Source of the DNA: Epibacterium ulvae
GTDB taxonomy: Bacteria > Pseudomonadota > Alphaproteobacteria > Rhodobacterales > Rhodobacteraceae
Assembly (NCBI RefSeq): GCF_900102795.1
Contig: NZ_FMWG01000003.1
Coordinates: 364,755 to 428,754, forward strand
DNA: 64,000 bases
Direction: 5' to 3'
Shown here in pieces: positions 44,650-55,035 of this stretch (position 1 is the first letter of the stretch; each line of letters opens with the position of its first letter). The notes beneath the pieces were generated by a model. That model saw only the letters and a list, made by a program, of their open reading frames with translations, had not been told where the DNA came from and did no database searches. The position numbers and the translations under genes are program-made.

Positions 44650-44949
44650 ATGACCCGTTGGGCCGTAATTTTTCGTGACGAGCCGGAGATGCTGAAAATT
44701 CGAGCTGACAGATCGCTCCGAGATGCGCATGTAGCCTATGCTAAGTCCCATCCAGAATTGCTAATTGGTGGCGGGTTGAAACCCGATACCAACACAGAGT
44801 TTTGTGGTGCGCTTTGGATCGTGGAAGCAGACAAACGTGAGGATGTTGAGACTCTGGTGCGAGAAGATCCATTCTTTGTGGAAGAGCATAGGCAATTCGA
44901 GATCTTCACTTGGGGAAAAATACTGGAAGACCAAACTGCCACGTTATGA
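44650..44949 (+). CDS. YciI-like protein
   Basis: A 99-aa ferredoxin-fold protein of the YciI family. It starts MTRWAVIFRDEPEMLKIRAD and has the conserved AHVAYAKSHPELLIGGGLKP and DPFFVEEHRQFEIFTWGK. The central His in RDAHVAY is the family's putative catalytic residue. Members are often small enzymes or domains of larger ones, with no general function assigned. It has AGGAG seven bases before the start and stands alone between the IS remnant and eno, convergent with eno. Confidence 0.82.
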   Translation: MTRWAVIFRDEPEMLKIRADRSLRDAHVAYAKSHPELLIGGGLKPDTNTEFCGALWIVEADKREDVETLVREDPFFVEEHRQFEIFTWGKILEDQTATL

Positions 44950-44979
44950 ATAGTGACGATTGACAGGTGCCCACATAAG

Positions 44980-45010
44980 AAAAGGCCCTGCCTAAATGGC
45001 AGAGCCTCTC
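44980..45010 (-). terminator. Intrinsic terminator of eno
   Basis: On the minus strand, stem AGGCTCTGCC with GGCAGGGCCT around loop ATTTA (10 pairs, one G-T), followed by TTTTC. It lies just after the eno stop at 45038. Confidence 0.85.
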
Positions 45011-45037
45011 AGAAAACACTAAAAGCGCTTAAGCCGA

Positions 45038-46378
<1,341 letters not shown>

Positions 46379-46385
46379 CCGTTAT

Positions 46386-46399
46386 TGTTATCGCTAACG
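46386..46399 (-). promoter_or_regulatory. Candidate LacI-family operator upstream of eno
   Basis: GTTATCGCTAAC at 46387-46398 is an inverted repeat of GTTA around a CG centre. It lies just upstream of the candidate -35 element. This pattern resembles operators of LacI/GntR-type carbon regulators, such as CceR of Rhodobacter, which controls central carbon genes; the link is inference. Confidence 0.45.
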
Positions 46400-46462
46400 G
46401 TCACTTATTGAAGGTTTAGGGCTAACATGCAACGCGTTTGCGCAAACGGCGAGACCGCTTTC

Positions 46463-47347
46463 TCATGTTGAGGCAACAGTGGCATGGCGTAAGATCGCTC
46501 GCTCTCTCAAAAAGGTATAAAGCCCTGAGCCGATCACTAGACTGGCACCTAATAATGTCACCCCATCGGGGCGTTCACCAAAGACCGCGATACCCACCAG
46601 CATAGAGAACAAAAGCCTCGAGTATCGAAATGGCGTCACAACAGCCGCATCCCCAATCCGCATCGCTGTGACAATCGCAAAATATCCGATCACGCCAAAT
46701 ATGCAGCCAGCAATCAACATAGAGGCCTCATGCAGATTTGGCACAGCAAACGTACCGGGTTGCAGCCACATCAGCATCAGACCCGACGGTATGACTGCCA
46801 TATAGGCTTGAAAGCTCACAACGGTTGATGGCACCGAAGGATCCATACGCCGCGTCAGCAGATCTCTTGTTGCGACACCAAGCACGGACACCAAAACCAA
46901 AAGAGTCGTCGCGTCAAACCCTTCAAGGCCAGGCCGAATGATAAGCAACACTCCTGCAAATCCAACCACGATCGCACTCCAACGCCGCCAGCCAACCTGT
47001 TCCCCCAAGAAAAGAGCCGCGCCCATGGTAATCACCAAAGGTGTTGCCTGAAACACAGCAGCCACCGTAGACAGATCCACCTGCGACAGGGCAACAACAT
47101 AAGTCGCCGCAGAGACGGCTTCAGAAGAAGCCCGCAGCAACGGAATTCTAGTCCAGGCCTGAGGCGTTGTAAGGCTGTCACCATTCACCTTGGCCCAAAC
47201 TGCAAAGACGATAGCGCTTGCAACACATAGAAGAACCAGCACCAATCCAACATGCAATGTTTGCGACAGGGCTTTGATAAAGCTATCTTCTAGCGTAAAG
47301 CCAACCATAGCCAGCAATACAAAAAGAATACCGTGCAGATTGTTCAT
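46463..47347 (-). CDS. EamA/DMT family transporter
   Basis: A 294-aa membrane protein with ten predicted helices in two EamA repeats. Segments include HGILFVLLAMVGFTLEDSFI at the start, AVFQATPLVITMGAALFLGE closing the first repeat, and VVTPFRYSRLLFSMLVGIAV in the second. It would export or import a small metabolite; the substrate is unknown. The start ATG 47345-47347 has a GAGGCG binding site. It lies between eno and the Fur-family gene on the same strand, with about 120 bases on each side. Confidence 0.88.
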   Translation of the reverse strand: MNNLHGILFVLLAMVGFTLEDSFIKALSQTLHVGLVLVLLCVASAIVFAVWAKVNGDSLTTPQAWTRIPLLRASSEAVSAATYVVALSQVDLSTVAAVFQATPLVITMGAALFLGEQVGWRRWSAIVVGFAGVLLIIRPGLEGFDATTLLVLVSVLGVATRDLLTRRMDPSVPSTVVSFQAYMAVIPSGLMLMWLQPGTFAVPNLHEASMLIAGCIFGVIGYFAIVTAMRIGDAAVVTPFRYSRLLFSMLVGIAVFGERPDGVTLLGASLVIGSGLYTFLRERAILRHATVAST

Positions 47348-47471
47348 GAGCGAGCGCCTCGAAATACAGTCGCTCTCTTCCATATACTGACGCTAAAACA
47401 GCTTCGCCCCTATTTCCGACATCACATCAAGAAATTCTGTGCCGCTGAGCATCACAGAATTTGATCGCCCG

Positions 47472-47891
47472 TCATTTAGGCTCATTTTTCACCGGCACAC
47501 CGTAGAGTTCCAGCTTATGCCCGCGCAATTCATACCCTAGTTTGCGTGCAATTTTTTCCTGCAACACTTCGATCTCTGGATCACAAAATTCGATAACCTG
47601 TCCTGTGTTAAGGTCGATCAGATGATCATGATGTTCACGCTCGGCATCTTCATAGCGCGCACGCCCATCCCCAAATTCCAGCCGTTCCAAAATACCGGCT
47701 TCTTCAAATAATTTCACGGTCCTATAAACCGTTGCAATCGAAATCCCACTGTCGAGAGCGCTGGCACGCTTGTACAACTCCTCCACATCGGGGTGATCTT
47801 CGCTGTCCTGCAATGTCTGAGCAATCACCCGACGCTGGCCAGTCATCCTTAACCCCTTAGCTTCACAGCGCGCGATAATCGTTTTGGCCAT
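47472..47891 (-). CDS. Fur-family metalloregulator (Fur or Mur)
   Basis: A 139-aa Fur-family repressor. The N-terminal winged helix has GLRMTGQRRVIAQTLQDSED and SIATVYRTVKLFEEAGI. The metal-binding core has HHDHLIDLNTGQVIEFCDPEIE. The CxxC pairs of zinc-structured Fur proteins are absent, as is common in alphaproteobacterial Fur/Mur. In this group such a protein often responds to manganese (Mur) rather than iron, and the sequence alone does not decide. It is divergent from the DEAD-box helicase gene. Confidence 0.92.
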   Translation of the reverse strand: MAKTIIARCEAKGLRMTGQRRVIAQTLQDSEDHPDVEELYKRASALDSGISIATVYRTVKLFEEAGILERLEFGDGRARYEDAEREHHDHLIDLNTGQVIEFCDPEIEVLQEKIARKLGYELRGHKLELYGVPVKNEPK

Positions 47892-48134
47892 CGCAGTCTT
47901 CCTTTGTTCAACAGGCAGCGGTCAGAGCCTTCTGTTTTTAGCGAAGTTTTTAAGCCACGAAAACAGGCTTTTCTTAGCTTTCACCGGTTGACAAGTGCCT
48001 TATCCACAGTCATCTGCGGTGCAACTCCGAAATTTGGCGCGCGGAAGACGTCTGCGCTGCCTCTCTTTGCTTCAGCCCCCGGGAAGGCCTTTGACAAGGC
48101 TTTACACTATACGTGGCTGCGAAAGGACTACAGC

Positions 48135-49451
48135 TTGAGCGAATTTGCCTCAATGGAGCTGCCAAAGCAGCTTATGAAACGTATTGATGAACTGGGTTAC
48201 AAAGACCCGACCCCTATCCAGTCACATGCAATCCCGCATGCGCTGCAGGGAAAGGATGTTTTAGGCCTCGCGCAAACTGGAACCGGGAAAACAGCGGCAT
48301 TTGGTATTCCACTGATTTCCTTGATGATGGGATATGGGCGCAAACCCGCCGCTGGCACGGCACGCGGACTTATCCTTGCTCCAACACGCGAGCTGGTAAA
48401 CCAGATTGCTGCCAACCTCAAAGCTTTGACCGAAGGCAGCCCGGTGCGTGTCACACTGCTGGTAGGCGGTGTGTCGATCAATCCTCAAATCACCCGCCTG
48501 TCGCGTGGCACGGATATTTTGGTGGCAACTCCGGGGCGTTTGCTTGATATTCTGGAACGGCGCGCGCTGGATCTTGGGTCTTGTGATTTTCTGGTGCTGG
48601 ACGAAGCTGATCAGATGCTCGACATGGGCTTTATCCATGCTCTGCGCCAAATTGCACCCTTGCTACCTAAAGAACGCCAAACCATGCTGTTTTCTGCGAC
48701 CATGCCGAAACAGATGAATGAACTGGCCAGCACCTATCTGGACCGCCCCATTCGTATTGAGGTGACCCCCCCCGGCAAACCGGCCGCAAAAATCAAACAG
48801 TCACTTCATTTTATTGCAAAGGCTGAAAAGCTGGGTCTGCTGAAAGAACTGCTTGCCAAACACCCGGAAGAGCGGACGCTGATCTTTGGCCGCACCAAAC
48901 ACGGAATGGAGCGTTTGATGAAAACGCTGGACAAGGCCGGATTTGCAGCAGCTGCCATCCACGGCAATAAGAGTCAGGGCCAGCGGGAGCGCGCATTGAA
49001 TGCATTTAAATGCGGCGAAATCAAAGTCTTGGTCGCAACAGATGTGGCGGCGCGTGGCCTTGACATTCCAGACGTGAAATTCGTCTATAACTACGAGCTC
49101 CCCAATGTTCCCGACGCCTATGTTCATCGCATTGGCCGCACCGCACGTGCTGGTAAAGACGGCGAAGCCATCGCTTTTTGTGCACCAGACGAGATGGATG
49201 AGCTAAAAGCCATTCAAAAGACGATGAAAGCCTCTATCCCTGTGGCTTCTGGCCGTCCATGGGAAACCCTTCCTGACGCTACAGAGAAACCAGGGCGCGG
49301 ACGTGGGCGTGGGCGCCCTGGTGGCGGCGGTGGGCGCCCCGGCGGTCAACGTTCAGGTGGTGGAAATCGTTCTGGCGGTGCACGCCCTGGTGGCAAGCCA
49401 AAATCCGGTGGCGGTCGTCGTCGTGGCGGCGGGAACCACGCCAGTAGCTAG
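48135..49451 (+). CDS. DEAD-box RNA helicase with Gly-Arg-rich tail
   Basis: A 438-aa ATP-dependent RNA helicase. Motifs are in order: Q motif with DPTPIQSHAIPHAL, Walker A AQTGTGKTAAFG, PTRELVNQ, TPGRLLD, DEAD in VLDEADQMLDMG, SAT in FSATMPKQ, and the second RecA domain with VATDVAARGLDIPDV and HRIGRTARAGKDG. The tail after about residue 380 is rich in Gly, Arg and Pro (RGRGRGRPGG, GGRPGG), suited to RNA binding. The start is TTG 48135, eight bases after AAAGGA. Similar to RhlE of proteobacteria. Confidence 0.93.
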   Translation: MSEFASMELPKQLMKRIDELGYKDPTPIQSHAIPHALQGKDVLGLAQTGTGKTAAFGIPLISLMMGYGRKPAAGTARGLILAPTRELVNQIAANLKALTEGSPVRVTLLVGGVSINPQITRLSRGTDILVATPGRLLDILERRALDLGSCDFLVLDEADQMLDMGFIHALRQIAPLLPKERQTMLFSATMPKQMNELASTYLDRPIRIEVTPPGKPAAKIKQSLHFIAKAEKLGLLKELLAKHPEERTLIFGRTKHGMERLMKTLDKAGFAAAAIHGNKSQGQRERALNAFKCGEIKVLVATDVAARGLDIPDVKFVYNYELPNVPDAYVHRIGRTARAGKDGEAIAFCAPDEMDELKAIQKTMKASIPVASGRPWETLPDATEKPGRGRGRGRPGGGGGRPGGQRSGGGNRSGGARPGGKPKSGGGRRRGGGNHASS

Positions 49452-49462
49452 TTTAGCAGTAC

Positions 49463-49496
49463 AAAAATCGTTGTGGCACTGCATCAGGTGCCACAA
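49463..49496 (-). terminator. Terminator of selO overlapping its stop codon
   Basis: On the minus strand TTGTGGCAC (49488-49496) pairs with GTGCCACAA (49471-49479) across an 8-base loop that holds the TGA, then CGATTTTT. The left arm encodes the last Cys-Gly-Thr of SelO. Confidence 0.75.
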
Positions 49497-50887
49497 AATG
49501 TTGCTTGGACTCTCTGCTCGGGTTCGGGCGGCTTTTGCAGATCTGCAAATTCTGGCTGGTCTTCATAAGGATGGCGCAACGTGGTCATCAGGCGGTTGAA
49601 CGGCGACAGATCGCCTTCCAGCGCAGACGAAATCATCTGTTCAACCAGATGATTGCGCGCAATAAAGACAGGATTGGCCAATTTCATCACGCGATGCGCA
49701 TCAGGCTCGCTCAACAAGCGCTGCCGCCATCGCGCTTGCCAGTCCTTCGAGATTTTATCTGACACATTGCCCTTAGATAAGTCGCGGAATGTATTGGTAA
49801 AGTCGCACTTTTCATCGCTCATCTGTTGCAAGAGATCGCGCACCAGATCGGCATCTCCGTCTTGGCACTGGGATATACCAATTTTCGCAGCAAACCGACG
49901 CAAACGTGCATCATCCAGTAAGCCCGGCATAGAATGCACAATCTCGGTCGCCTCCTCCAACACTGACTCCGGGTCCTCATATTGTTGGATGAGAGCGGTC
50001 GCTAACTGAGCAAGATTCCAAACCCCGATATCGGGCTGATTGCTATAGGCATAGCGCCCCATCCGGTCGATGGACGAAAAGACCTGTTGCGGATGATAGT
50101 CATCCATAAAAGCACAAGGCCCGTAGTCTATGGTTTCCCCAGCAATAGAGCTGTTATCAGTGTTCATCACCCCATGAATAAACCCAACGCTGAGCCATCC
50201 AGCAATCAGCTCGACCTGCGCATCCCGTACTGCGCGCAACAGACCCATGGCGCCTTTTGCCTCAGGGTAGTGGCGAGCAATCGCATATTGGGTGAGCTGT
50301 TTAAGCGCATCGATCTGATCCCGCGCGGCGTAGATCTGAAACGTTCCCACACGCAGGTGGCTTTTCGCTACGCGCGTTAGCACGGCCCCCGGAAGGCCGC
50401 TTTCACGCCAAACGGTTTCACCCGTGGTCACAGCAGCCAAGGCACGGGTTGTGGGAATGCCCAAAGCGTGCATCGCTTCCGAGACTACGAATTCACGTAG
50501 AACTGGCCCAAGCCATGCGCGCCCGTCCCCACCACGAGAGTACGGCGTGCGCCCTGCCCCTTTCAACTGGATGTCTCGACGCTGCCCGTCCTGATCAATC
50601 ACTTCACCCAGCAAAATCGCACGCCCATCCCCCAGTTGCGAGTTATAGTTTCCAAACTGGTGCCCAGAATAGAGCTGCGCCAATGGATCTGCCCCATCTG
50701 GCAGCGCATTGCCCGAAAAGACATCCGCCAGTGCATCTTTGCGATCAGTAGTGATATTCAATTCGTCTGCCAGCTCTGAATTAAAGGCCAGCAGATGCGG
50801 GGCCTTCACAGCAACCGGAGACTGTTTTGTGTAGAACACATCGGGCAATTGCGCGAATGTGTTGTCAAATGGGATCGAGACTGTCAT
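49484..50887 (-). CDS. selO: Protein adenylyltransferase SelO (YdiU/UPF0061)
   Basis: A 467-aa pseudokinase-fold AMPylase that transfers AMP from ATP to hydroxyl residues of protein targets, linked to redox homeostasis in E. coli. The sequence has LAQLYSGHQFGNYNSQLGDG, the nucleotide site DIQLKGAGRTPYSRGGDGRA, GVMNTDNSSIAGETIDYGPC with metal-binding Asn and Asp, and the terminal FCGT with Cys in the place of Sec of eukaryotic SelO. It is divergent from the cupin gene 54 bases away. Its intrinsic terminator overlaps the 3' end of the coding region. Confidence 0.95.
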   Translation of the reverse strand: MTVSIPFDNTFAQLPDVFYTKQSPVAVKAPHLLAFNSELADELNITTDRKDALADVFSGNALPDGADPLAQLYSGHQFGNYNSQLGDGRAILLGEVIDQDGQRRDIQLKGAGRTPYSRGGDGRAWLGPVLREFVVSEAMHALGIPTTRALAAVTTGETVWRESGLPGAVLTRVAKSHLRVGTFQIYAARDQIDALKQLTQYAIARHYPEAKGAMGLLRAVRDAQVELIAGWLSVGFIHGVMNTDNSSIAGETIDYGPCAFMDDYHPQQVFSSIDRMGRYAYSNQPDIGVWNLAQLATALIQQYEDPESVLEEATEIVHSMPGLLDDARLRRFAAKIGISQCQDGDADLVRDLLQQMSDEKCDFTNTFRDLSKGNVSDKISKDWQARWRQRLLSEPDAHRVMKLANPVFIARNHLVEQMISSALEGDLSPFNRLMTTLRHPYEDQPEFADLQKPPEPEQRVQATFCGT

Positions 50888-50941
50888 GGCCCATACATAT
50901 GATGTGATCCAATAAAAGCCAGTTCAAATAGAGGCAAACTT

Positions 50942-51358
50942 ATGACAGCGGATGAGATTATCGCAAAACTCAACCTCCAGCCCCACCCTGAGGGCGGCTG
51001 GTATCGTCAAACATGGGCTGCAGAAAATGAAGGCCGGCCAACAGGGACATGCATCTATTTTCTGCTGAAAGAAGGAGAACACAGCCACTGGCATAAGGTC
51101 GACGCCGCAGAAATCTGGCTTTACCACGCCGGTGCACCACTCATTTTGTCACTGTCTGAAACAGACACAGGCCCTGCCATCGATCACGTGCTTAGCCCCG
51201 ACCTGACAGAAGGGGCACCCCAGATTATTGTTCCCACAGGCCACTGGCAGGCTGCGCGTACAACGGGCGCGTACACGTTAGTCAGCTGTACCGTGTCACC
51301 CGGTTTTCTCTTTGAAGGCTTTGAACTGGCCCCAGAAGGGTTTGACATTCCGCGCTAG
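50942..51358 (+). CDS. DUF985 cupin-fold protein
   Basis: A 138-aa single cupin barrel of the DUF985 family. Recognisable features are LNLQPHPEGGWYRQTW at the start, YFLLKEGEHSHWHKVDAAEI with His/Glu metal candidates, WLYHAGAPLILSL, and GHWQAARTTGAYTLVSCTVS near the end. The family has a jelly-roll fold but no established function. It is divergent from selO and convergent with anmK, its stop being three bases from the anmK stop. Confidence 0.85.
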   Translation: MTADEIIAKLNLQPHPEGGWYRQTWAAENEGRPTGTCIYFLLKEGEHSHWHKVDAAEIWLYHAGAPLILSLSETDTGPAIDHVLSPDLTEGAPQIIVPTGHWQAARTTGAYTLVSCTVSPGFLFEGFELAPEGFDIPR

Positions 51359-51361
51359 AAT

Positions 51362-52468
51362 TTATTCGGGCACGCTCACGATACCACCGCCGACACAGGC
51401 GCTTACCCCTGTTGTGCCCGGACATGACGTGGGCAGCCCACGCGCAACCCGAACCGCAAGATAGGCAAAGGCCTGCGCCTCTAACATGTCGCCATCCAGC
51501 CCAACCTCCTCAACAGGTTGCACAGGCATATCAAGCGCGACGTGCAACATCTCCATAAGCACTGGATTTTTCCGCCCGCCTCCCGTGACAAGCAAACGCT
51601 CTGGTGCCTTTGGACAATGCTCCATGCCCTGCACAACGGATGCGGCACACATGCCAGCTAACGTGGCCACGGCATCAGCGTCTGACAGTTCAGAAACCAG
51701 ACCTATCATCTCAGAAAAGTCATTCCTATCCAGAGATTTAGGTGGCATTTTTGCAAAATAAGGCTCTGCCAGAAACAACTCTAAGGCGCCCGTTTCAACT
51801 GTCCCCGAGCTGGCAAGCTGCCCGCCTTTGTCCATGTCCTGACCACGCCGTGCCAACATCAAATCATTCATCGGCGCGTTGGCAGGTCCGGTGTCAAAGG
51901 CCAACAATGCACCGGGTTCATCTGCCCTCTCAAAGCGCGGATCAACATAGGTCAGGTTTCCCACACCTCCAAGATTTAGAAAACACAAAGGCGATTGTGC
52001 ATCGATGTATTTAGCACAGGCAAAATGAAAAAACGGAGCCAACGGCGCGCCTTCCCCTCCCAGTGCCACATCATCGGATCTGAAATCCCAGACAACCGGA
52101 GTATTCAACGCCACTGCCAAGGCTGCGCCGTCACCAACCTGAAGCGTTCCCTGCTGGCGCGGAGCGTGCGCTAAAGTTTGCCCGTGAAACCCTATGACAT
52201 CTGCATCTGAAAATCCCGTCAGCGCCGTTTGATGCGCCTGATCCGTTACTTTGGCTGCAGCCTCTACCTCGGGGCCTGACCAAAGACCAAGAGCCGCGCG
52301 CAAAACTGATTGCTCCTCGGCAGTGTAAGCATGATAGCTGCTGCGCCCAAATCCCTTAATCTCTGTGCCATCCGTCAAAAGCTCCGCGATATCCACCCCA
52401 TCCAGTGATGTACCGCTCATCGCGCCAACAGCACGTGCAACACCTGTCTTGCCAATTCCTTTGGCCAT
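51362..52468 (-). CDS. anmK: Anhydro-N-acetylmuramic acid kinase
   Basis: Cleaves and phosphorylates anhMurNAc to MurNAc-6-phosphate in cell-wall recycling. The 368-aa protein has the N-terminal [19 protein letters not shown], the sugar-binding [46 protein letters not shown] and [14 protein letters not shown]. The start is ATG 52466-52468 with GAGG upstream; a longer frame to 52558 adds 30 residues outside the family. It is divergent from tyrS. All catalytic blocks are present. Confidence 0.95.
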   Translation of the reverse strand: MAKGIGKTGVARAVGAMSGTSLDGVDIAELLTDGTEIKGFGRSSYHAYTAEEQSVLRAALGLWSGPEVEAAAKVTDQAHQTALTGFSDADVIGFHGQTLAHAPRQQGTLQVGDGAALAVALNTPVVWDFRSDDVALGGEGAPLAPFFHFACAKYIDAQSPLCFLNLGGVGNLTYVDPRFERADEPGALLAFDTGPANAPMNDLMLARRGQDMDKGGQLASSGTVETGALELFLAEPYFAKMPPKSLDRNDFSEMIGLVSELSDADAVATLAGMCAASVVQGMEHCPKAPERLLVTGGGRKNPVLMEMLHVALDMPVQPVEEVGLDGDMLEAQAFAYLAVRVARGLPTSCPGTTGVSACVGGGIVSVPE

Positions 52469-52611
52469 ATCTGCCGATCCTCTAACACGCACATTTGGTG
52501 CAGGCTTCGTTTTCTGAAAGTGTATACTTATGAAATTCACAGGAAAACATGTTCCCACCGCTGTAAATGCGTTTTATACAGCAGCTTGCATATTAAACGC
52601 CGAGGCATGAA

Positions 52612-53868
52612 ATGACCTACCACCCCAAATCGGATTTTGTCGCTGTCATGATGGAACGCGGGTTCCTTTCGGATTGCACCGATTATCAAGGCCTTGATGA
52701 GGCTTTGATGGAAGGTGTCCGCCCGGCTTACATTGGATTTGATGCCACTGCAAAATCACTGCATGTGGGCTCGCTGATCCAGATCATGATGCTGCGCTGG
52801 TTCCAAAAGACCGGCCATCAGCCAATCACCCTGATGGGCGGCGGCACCACCAAAGTGGGGGACCCATCGTTCCGTGCTGATGAACGCCCACTTCTGAATG
52901 AAGCCGCAATCAACGACAATATTTCTGGCATCCAAAAGGTATTTTCTGCCTATATCGATTACGATACGGACGCACCCAACAAGGCCTTGATGGTTAACAA
53001 CGCCGAATGGTTGGATAACCTGAACTATCTTGAGTTTCTGCGCGACATCGGACGGCACTTTTCAGTCAACCGGATGTTGTCTTTTGAAAGCGTAAAATCC
53101 CGGCTGGATCGTGAGCAGTCGCTATCATTCCTTGAATTCAACTACATGATTCTACAGGCCTACGATTTTTTAGAGCTCAACCGCCGGTATGGCTGCATCC
53201 TGCAGATGGGGGGATCTGATCAATGGGGAAACATCGTCAACGGTATCGACCTCACCCGCCGCGTTTTGGACAATTCAATCTTTGGCTTGACATCCCCACT
53301 GTTGACCACATCAGATGGTAAAAAAATGGGCAAGTCGCAAGACGGCGCAGTTTGGTTGAATGCGGAAATGCGCTCGCCTTATGAATTCTGGCAGTTCTGG
53401 CGCAACACCACCGATGCGGACGTCGGGCGCTTCCTCAAACTATATACCGAATTGCCTGTTGAGGAATGTGAACGCCTTGGCAAGCTTGAAGGCTCTGAAA
53501 TCAATGCGGCCAAGGTCATATTGGCAAATGAAGTCACAACCTTGCTGCATGGTGCAGATGCCGCCCAAGCTGCAGAAACAACGGCGCGTGAAGTATTTGA
53601 AAAAGGTGGTATTGGAGAAGATCTGCCTACGCTCGCCCTCAGCCCAAGCGAGCTTGGCGACGGTATTTCGATTGTACAGTTGATCGTAAAGTCTGGACTG
53701 GCCAAATCAGGCAAGGATGCAAAACGCCTGATCAATGAGAATGGCGCTAAGATCGACGACGCACCTCTGACCAATGCGGGCCTCATGATTGATGCGGCCG
53801 CACTCTCTTCACCTATTAAGCTCAGCGCGGGTAAAAAACGCCATGCACTGATCCAGCTGGCTGACTAA
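52612..53868 (+). CDS. tyrS: Tyrosyl-tRNA synthetase
   Basis: Charges tRNA-Tyr. The 418-aa class I synthetase has the HIGH-equivalent in [20 protein letters not shown], the Tyr-binding [32 protein letters not shown], and the KMSKS-equivalent [18 protein letters not shown]-terminal S4 RNA-binding domain follows from about residue 350 ([20 protein letters not shown] onward). It is followed by a strong terminator and divergent from anmK. Confidence 0.97.
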   Translation: MTYHPKSDFVAVMMERGFLSDCTDYQGLDEALMEGVRPAYIGFDATAKSLHVGSLIQIMMLRWFQKTGHQPITLMGGGTTKVGDPSFRADERPLLNEAAINDNISGIQKVFSAYIDYDTDAPNKALMVNNAEWLDNLNYLEFLRDIGRHFSVNRMLSFESVKSRLDREQSLSFLEFNYMILQAYDFLELNRRYGCILQMGGSDQWGNIVNGIDLTRRVLDNSIFGLTSPLLTTSDGKKMGKSQDGAVWLNAEMRSPYEFWQFWRNTTDADVGRFLKLYTELPVEECERLGKLEGSEINAAKVILANEVTTLLHGADAAQAAETTAREVFEKGGIGEDLPTLALSPSELGDGISIVQLIVKSGLAKSGKDAKRLINENGAKIDDAPLTNAGLMIDAAALSSPIKLSAGKKRHALIQLAD

Positions 53869-53891
53869 GGTCATTGATCCATCACAAAACG

Positions 53892-53924
53892 AAACCGCCC
53901 TTTCGACCGAAGGGGCGGTTTTGC
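53892..53924 (+). terminator. Intrinsic terminator of tyrS
   Basis: Stem AACCGCCCTTTCG with its complement GAAGGGGCGGTT around ACC, followed by TTTTGC, 24 bases after the tyrS stop. Confidence 0.8.
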
Positions 53925-53925
53925 A

Positions 53926-54063
53926 TTAGAACAATAGCCACTCAAGCATTGTTAGTACACAAAACACCGGCACGGACAGAACAACAGCAATCAAAAAAGC
54001 CGCCGATTTTGTCATGCGTGGCGCAGACGCGGACATTCCATAGATTTTAATTCTATTTTTCAT
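53926..54063 (-). CDS. Possible 45-aa membrane peptide
   Basis: A minus-strand open frame of 46 codons in the gap between tyrS and the GNAT-like gene. The product is a basic N-terminus (MKNRIKIYGMSASAPRMTKS) followed by one strongly hydrophobic segment of about 24 residues (AAFLIAVVLSVPVFCVLTML) and a short end. This is the plan of a small single-pass membrane protein. No clear ribosome binding site precedes either Met1 or Met10, so translation is uncertain. No family is recognised. Confidence 0.33.
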   Translation of the reverse strand: MKNRIKIYGMSASAPRMTKSAAFLIAVVLSVPVFCVLTMLEWLLF

Positions 54064-54108
54064 GAGCGCATTAACCCACACTTAGGTTTCCATCCGCTTA
54101 ATAAGCGC

Positions 54109-55035
54109 ATGTTTGACCTCACACCTCATACCACCTCCGCGCCCTGCTCTGCTGATCTACAACGTCACAAGCCCCTTCAACAATCTGGTGAATTTTTGAA
54201 GGCACTGCGGGAGAATGGTCAAAACCCAGTGGTTTTATCAGATCTGGACAACACGCTTGTCTTGACCAAACCTCTGCGACTGGGGCGAACACTTGCTATG
54301 GTCAATCGAACGACCATGCAGGAACCAAAGCGCCTTTTTGCCAACCTGCAGGAAAAAGGCTTCAAAAATACACCCATTATCCTCTCACCTGATGCACCTA
54401 CCTCACATTTGGCAAAATGCGGGGCTGTGCCCTTGGTCAGCCCCGCTCACGTCGCGGTCCTCGCGATGTCAAAAGACACAGAAAAAATGCGCGCGGCCCT
54501 GCATCAAAAGTGGCGCAATCGCTTAACCCATGGAGCTCGTCAAAATCTGCGACTTACACGACAAAACTTACCTCAAGATCCAAACCATTGGCTTTTTAAA
54601 GCAGACATTTTGCAAGGCCGAACCCGTGGTTATCAAAGCTGGCCTGTCGAGCTCACTTTGGCTTATGCGCGCGCAAACAAAGGACAAGCTAAACTGTTTC
54701 AGGCTTTTGAGGGGGCAGAAGCCGTTGCAGCCATACTCATTCTAACACATGGCAATTGTGCAACCTACCATGTGGCCTATAGCACGGAACGGGGCAAAAC
54801 GCTCTCGGCACATAATCTGCTAATGTGGGAGGCGCTTTGCTGGTTGTCACGTAAAGGCTTTCACACACTCGAACTTGGTGTGGTAAACACCGAGGATGCT
54901 CCTGGTCTTGCCCGATTTAAGCTGGGGACGGGCGCAAAACTGCATAAGCTGGGAGGAACATGGGCCTATTGGCATCCAATGAGAATGGTTTTGAAACCTC
55001 TGGCTGCTCTGGATCGTAGGTTGATGTCTGCGTAA
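54109..55035 (+). CDS. FemAB/GNAT-like acyltransferase
   Basis: A 308-aa protein whose C-terminal two thirds look like a GNAT-fold transferase of the FemAB/BioF2-like type. It has EGAEAVAAILILTHGNCATYHVAYS (in parts), the late KTLSAHNLLMWEALCWLSRKG and LELGVVNTEDAPGLARFKLGTGAK, all typical of peptidyl- or acyl-transfer proteins that act on cell-wall or small molecules. The first 150 residues are less clear, with no HAD or kinase motif despite a DLDNT string. The donor and acceptor are unknown. It is divergent from the possible small membrane peptide. Confidence 0.68.
   Translation: MFDLTPHTTSAPCSADLQRHKPLQQSGEFLKALRENGQNPVVLSDLDNTLVLTKPLRLGRTLAMVNRTTMQEPKRLFANLQEKGFKNTPIILSPDAPTSHLAKCGAVPLVSPAHVAVLAMSKDTEKMRAALHQKWRNRLTHGARQNLRLTRQNLPQDPNHWLFKADILQGRTRGYQSWPVELTLAYARANKGQAKLFQAFEGAEAVAAILILTHGNCATYHVAYSTERGKTLSAHNLLMWEALCWLSRKGFHTLELGVVNTEDAPGLARFKLGTGAKLHKLGGTWAYWHPMRMVLKPLAALDRRLMSA

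Noticed and set aside
54109..55035. A HAD phosphatase, because of a DLDNT string
   Set aside because: The remaining HAD motifs are missing, while the C-terminal part fits a GNAT/FemAB fold.
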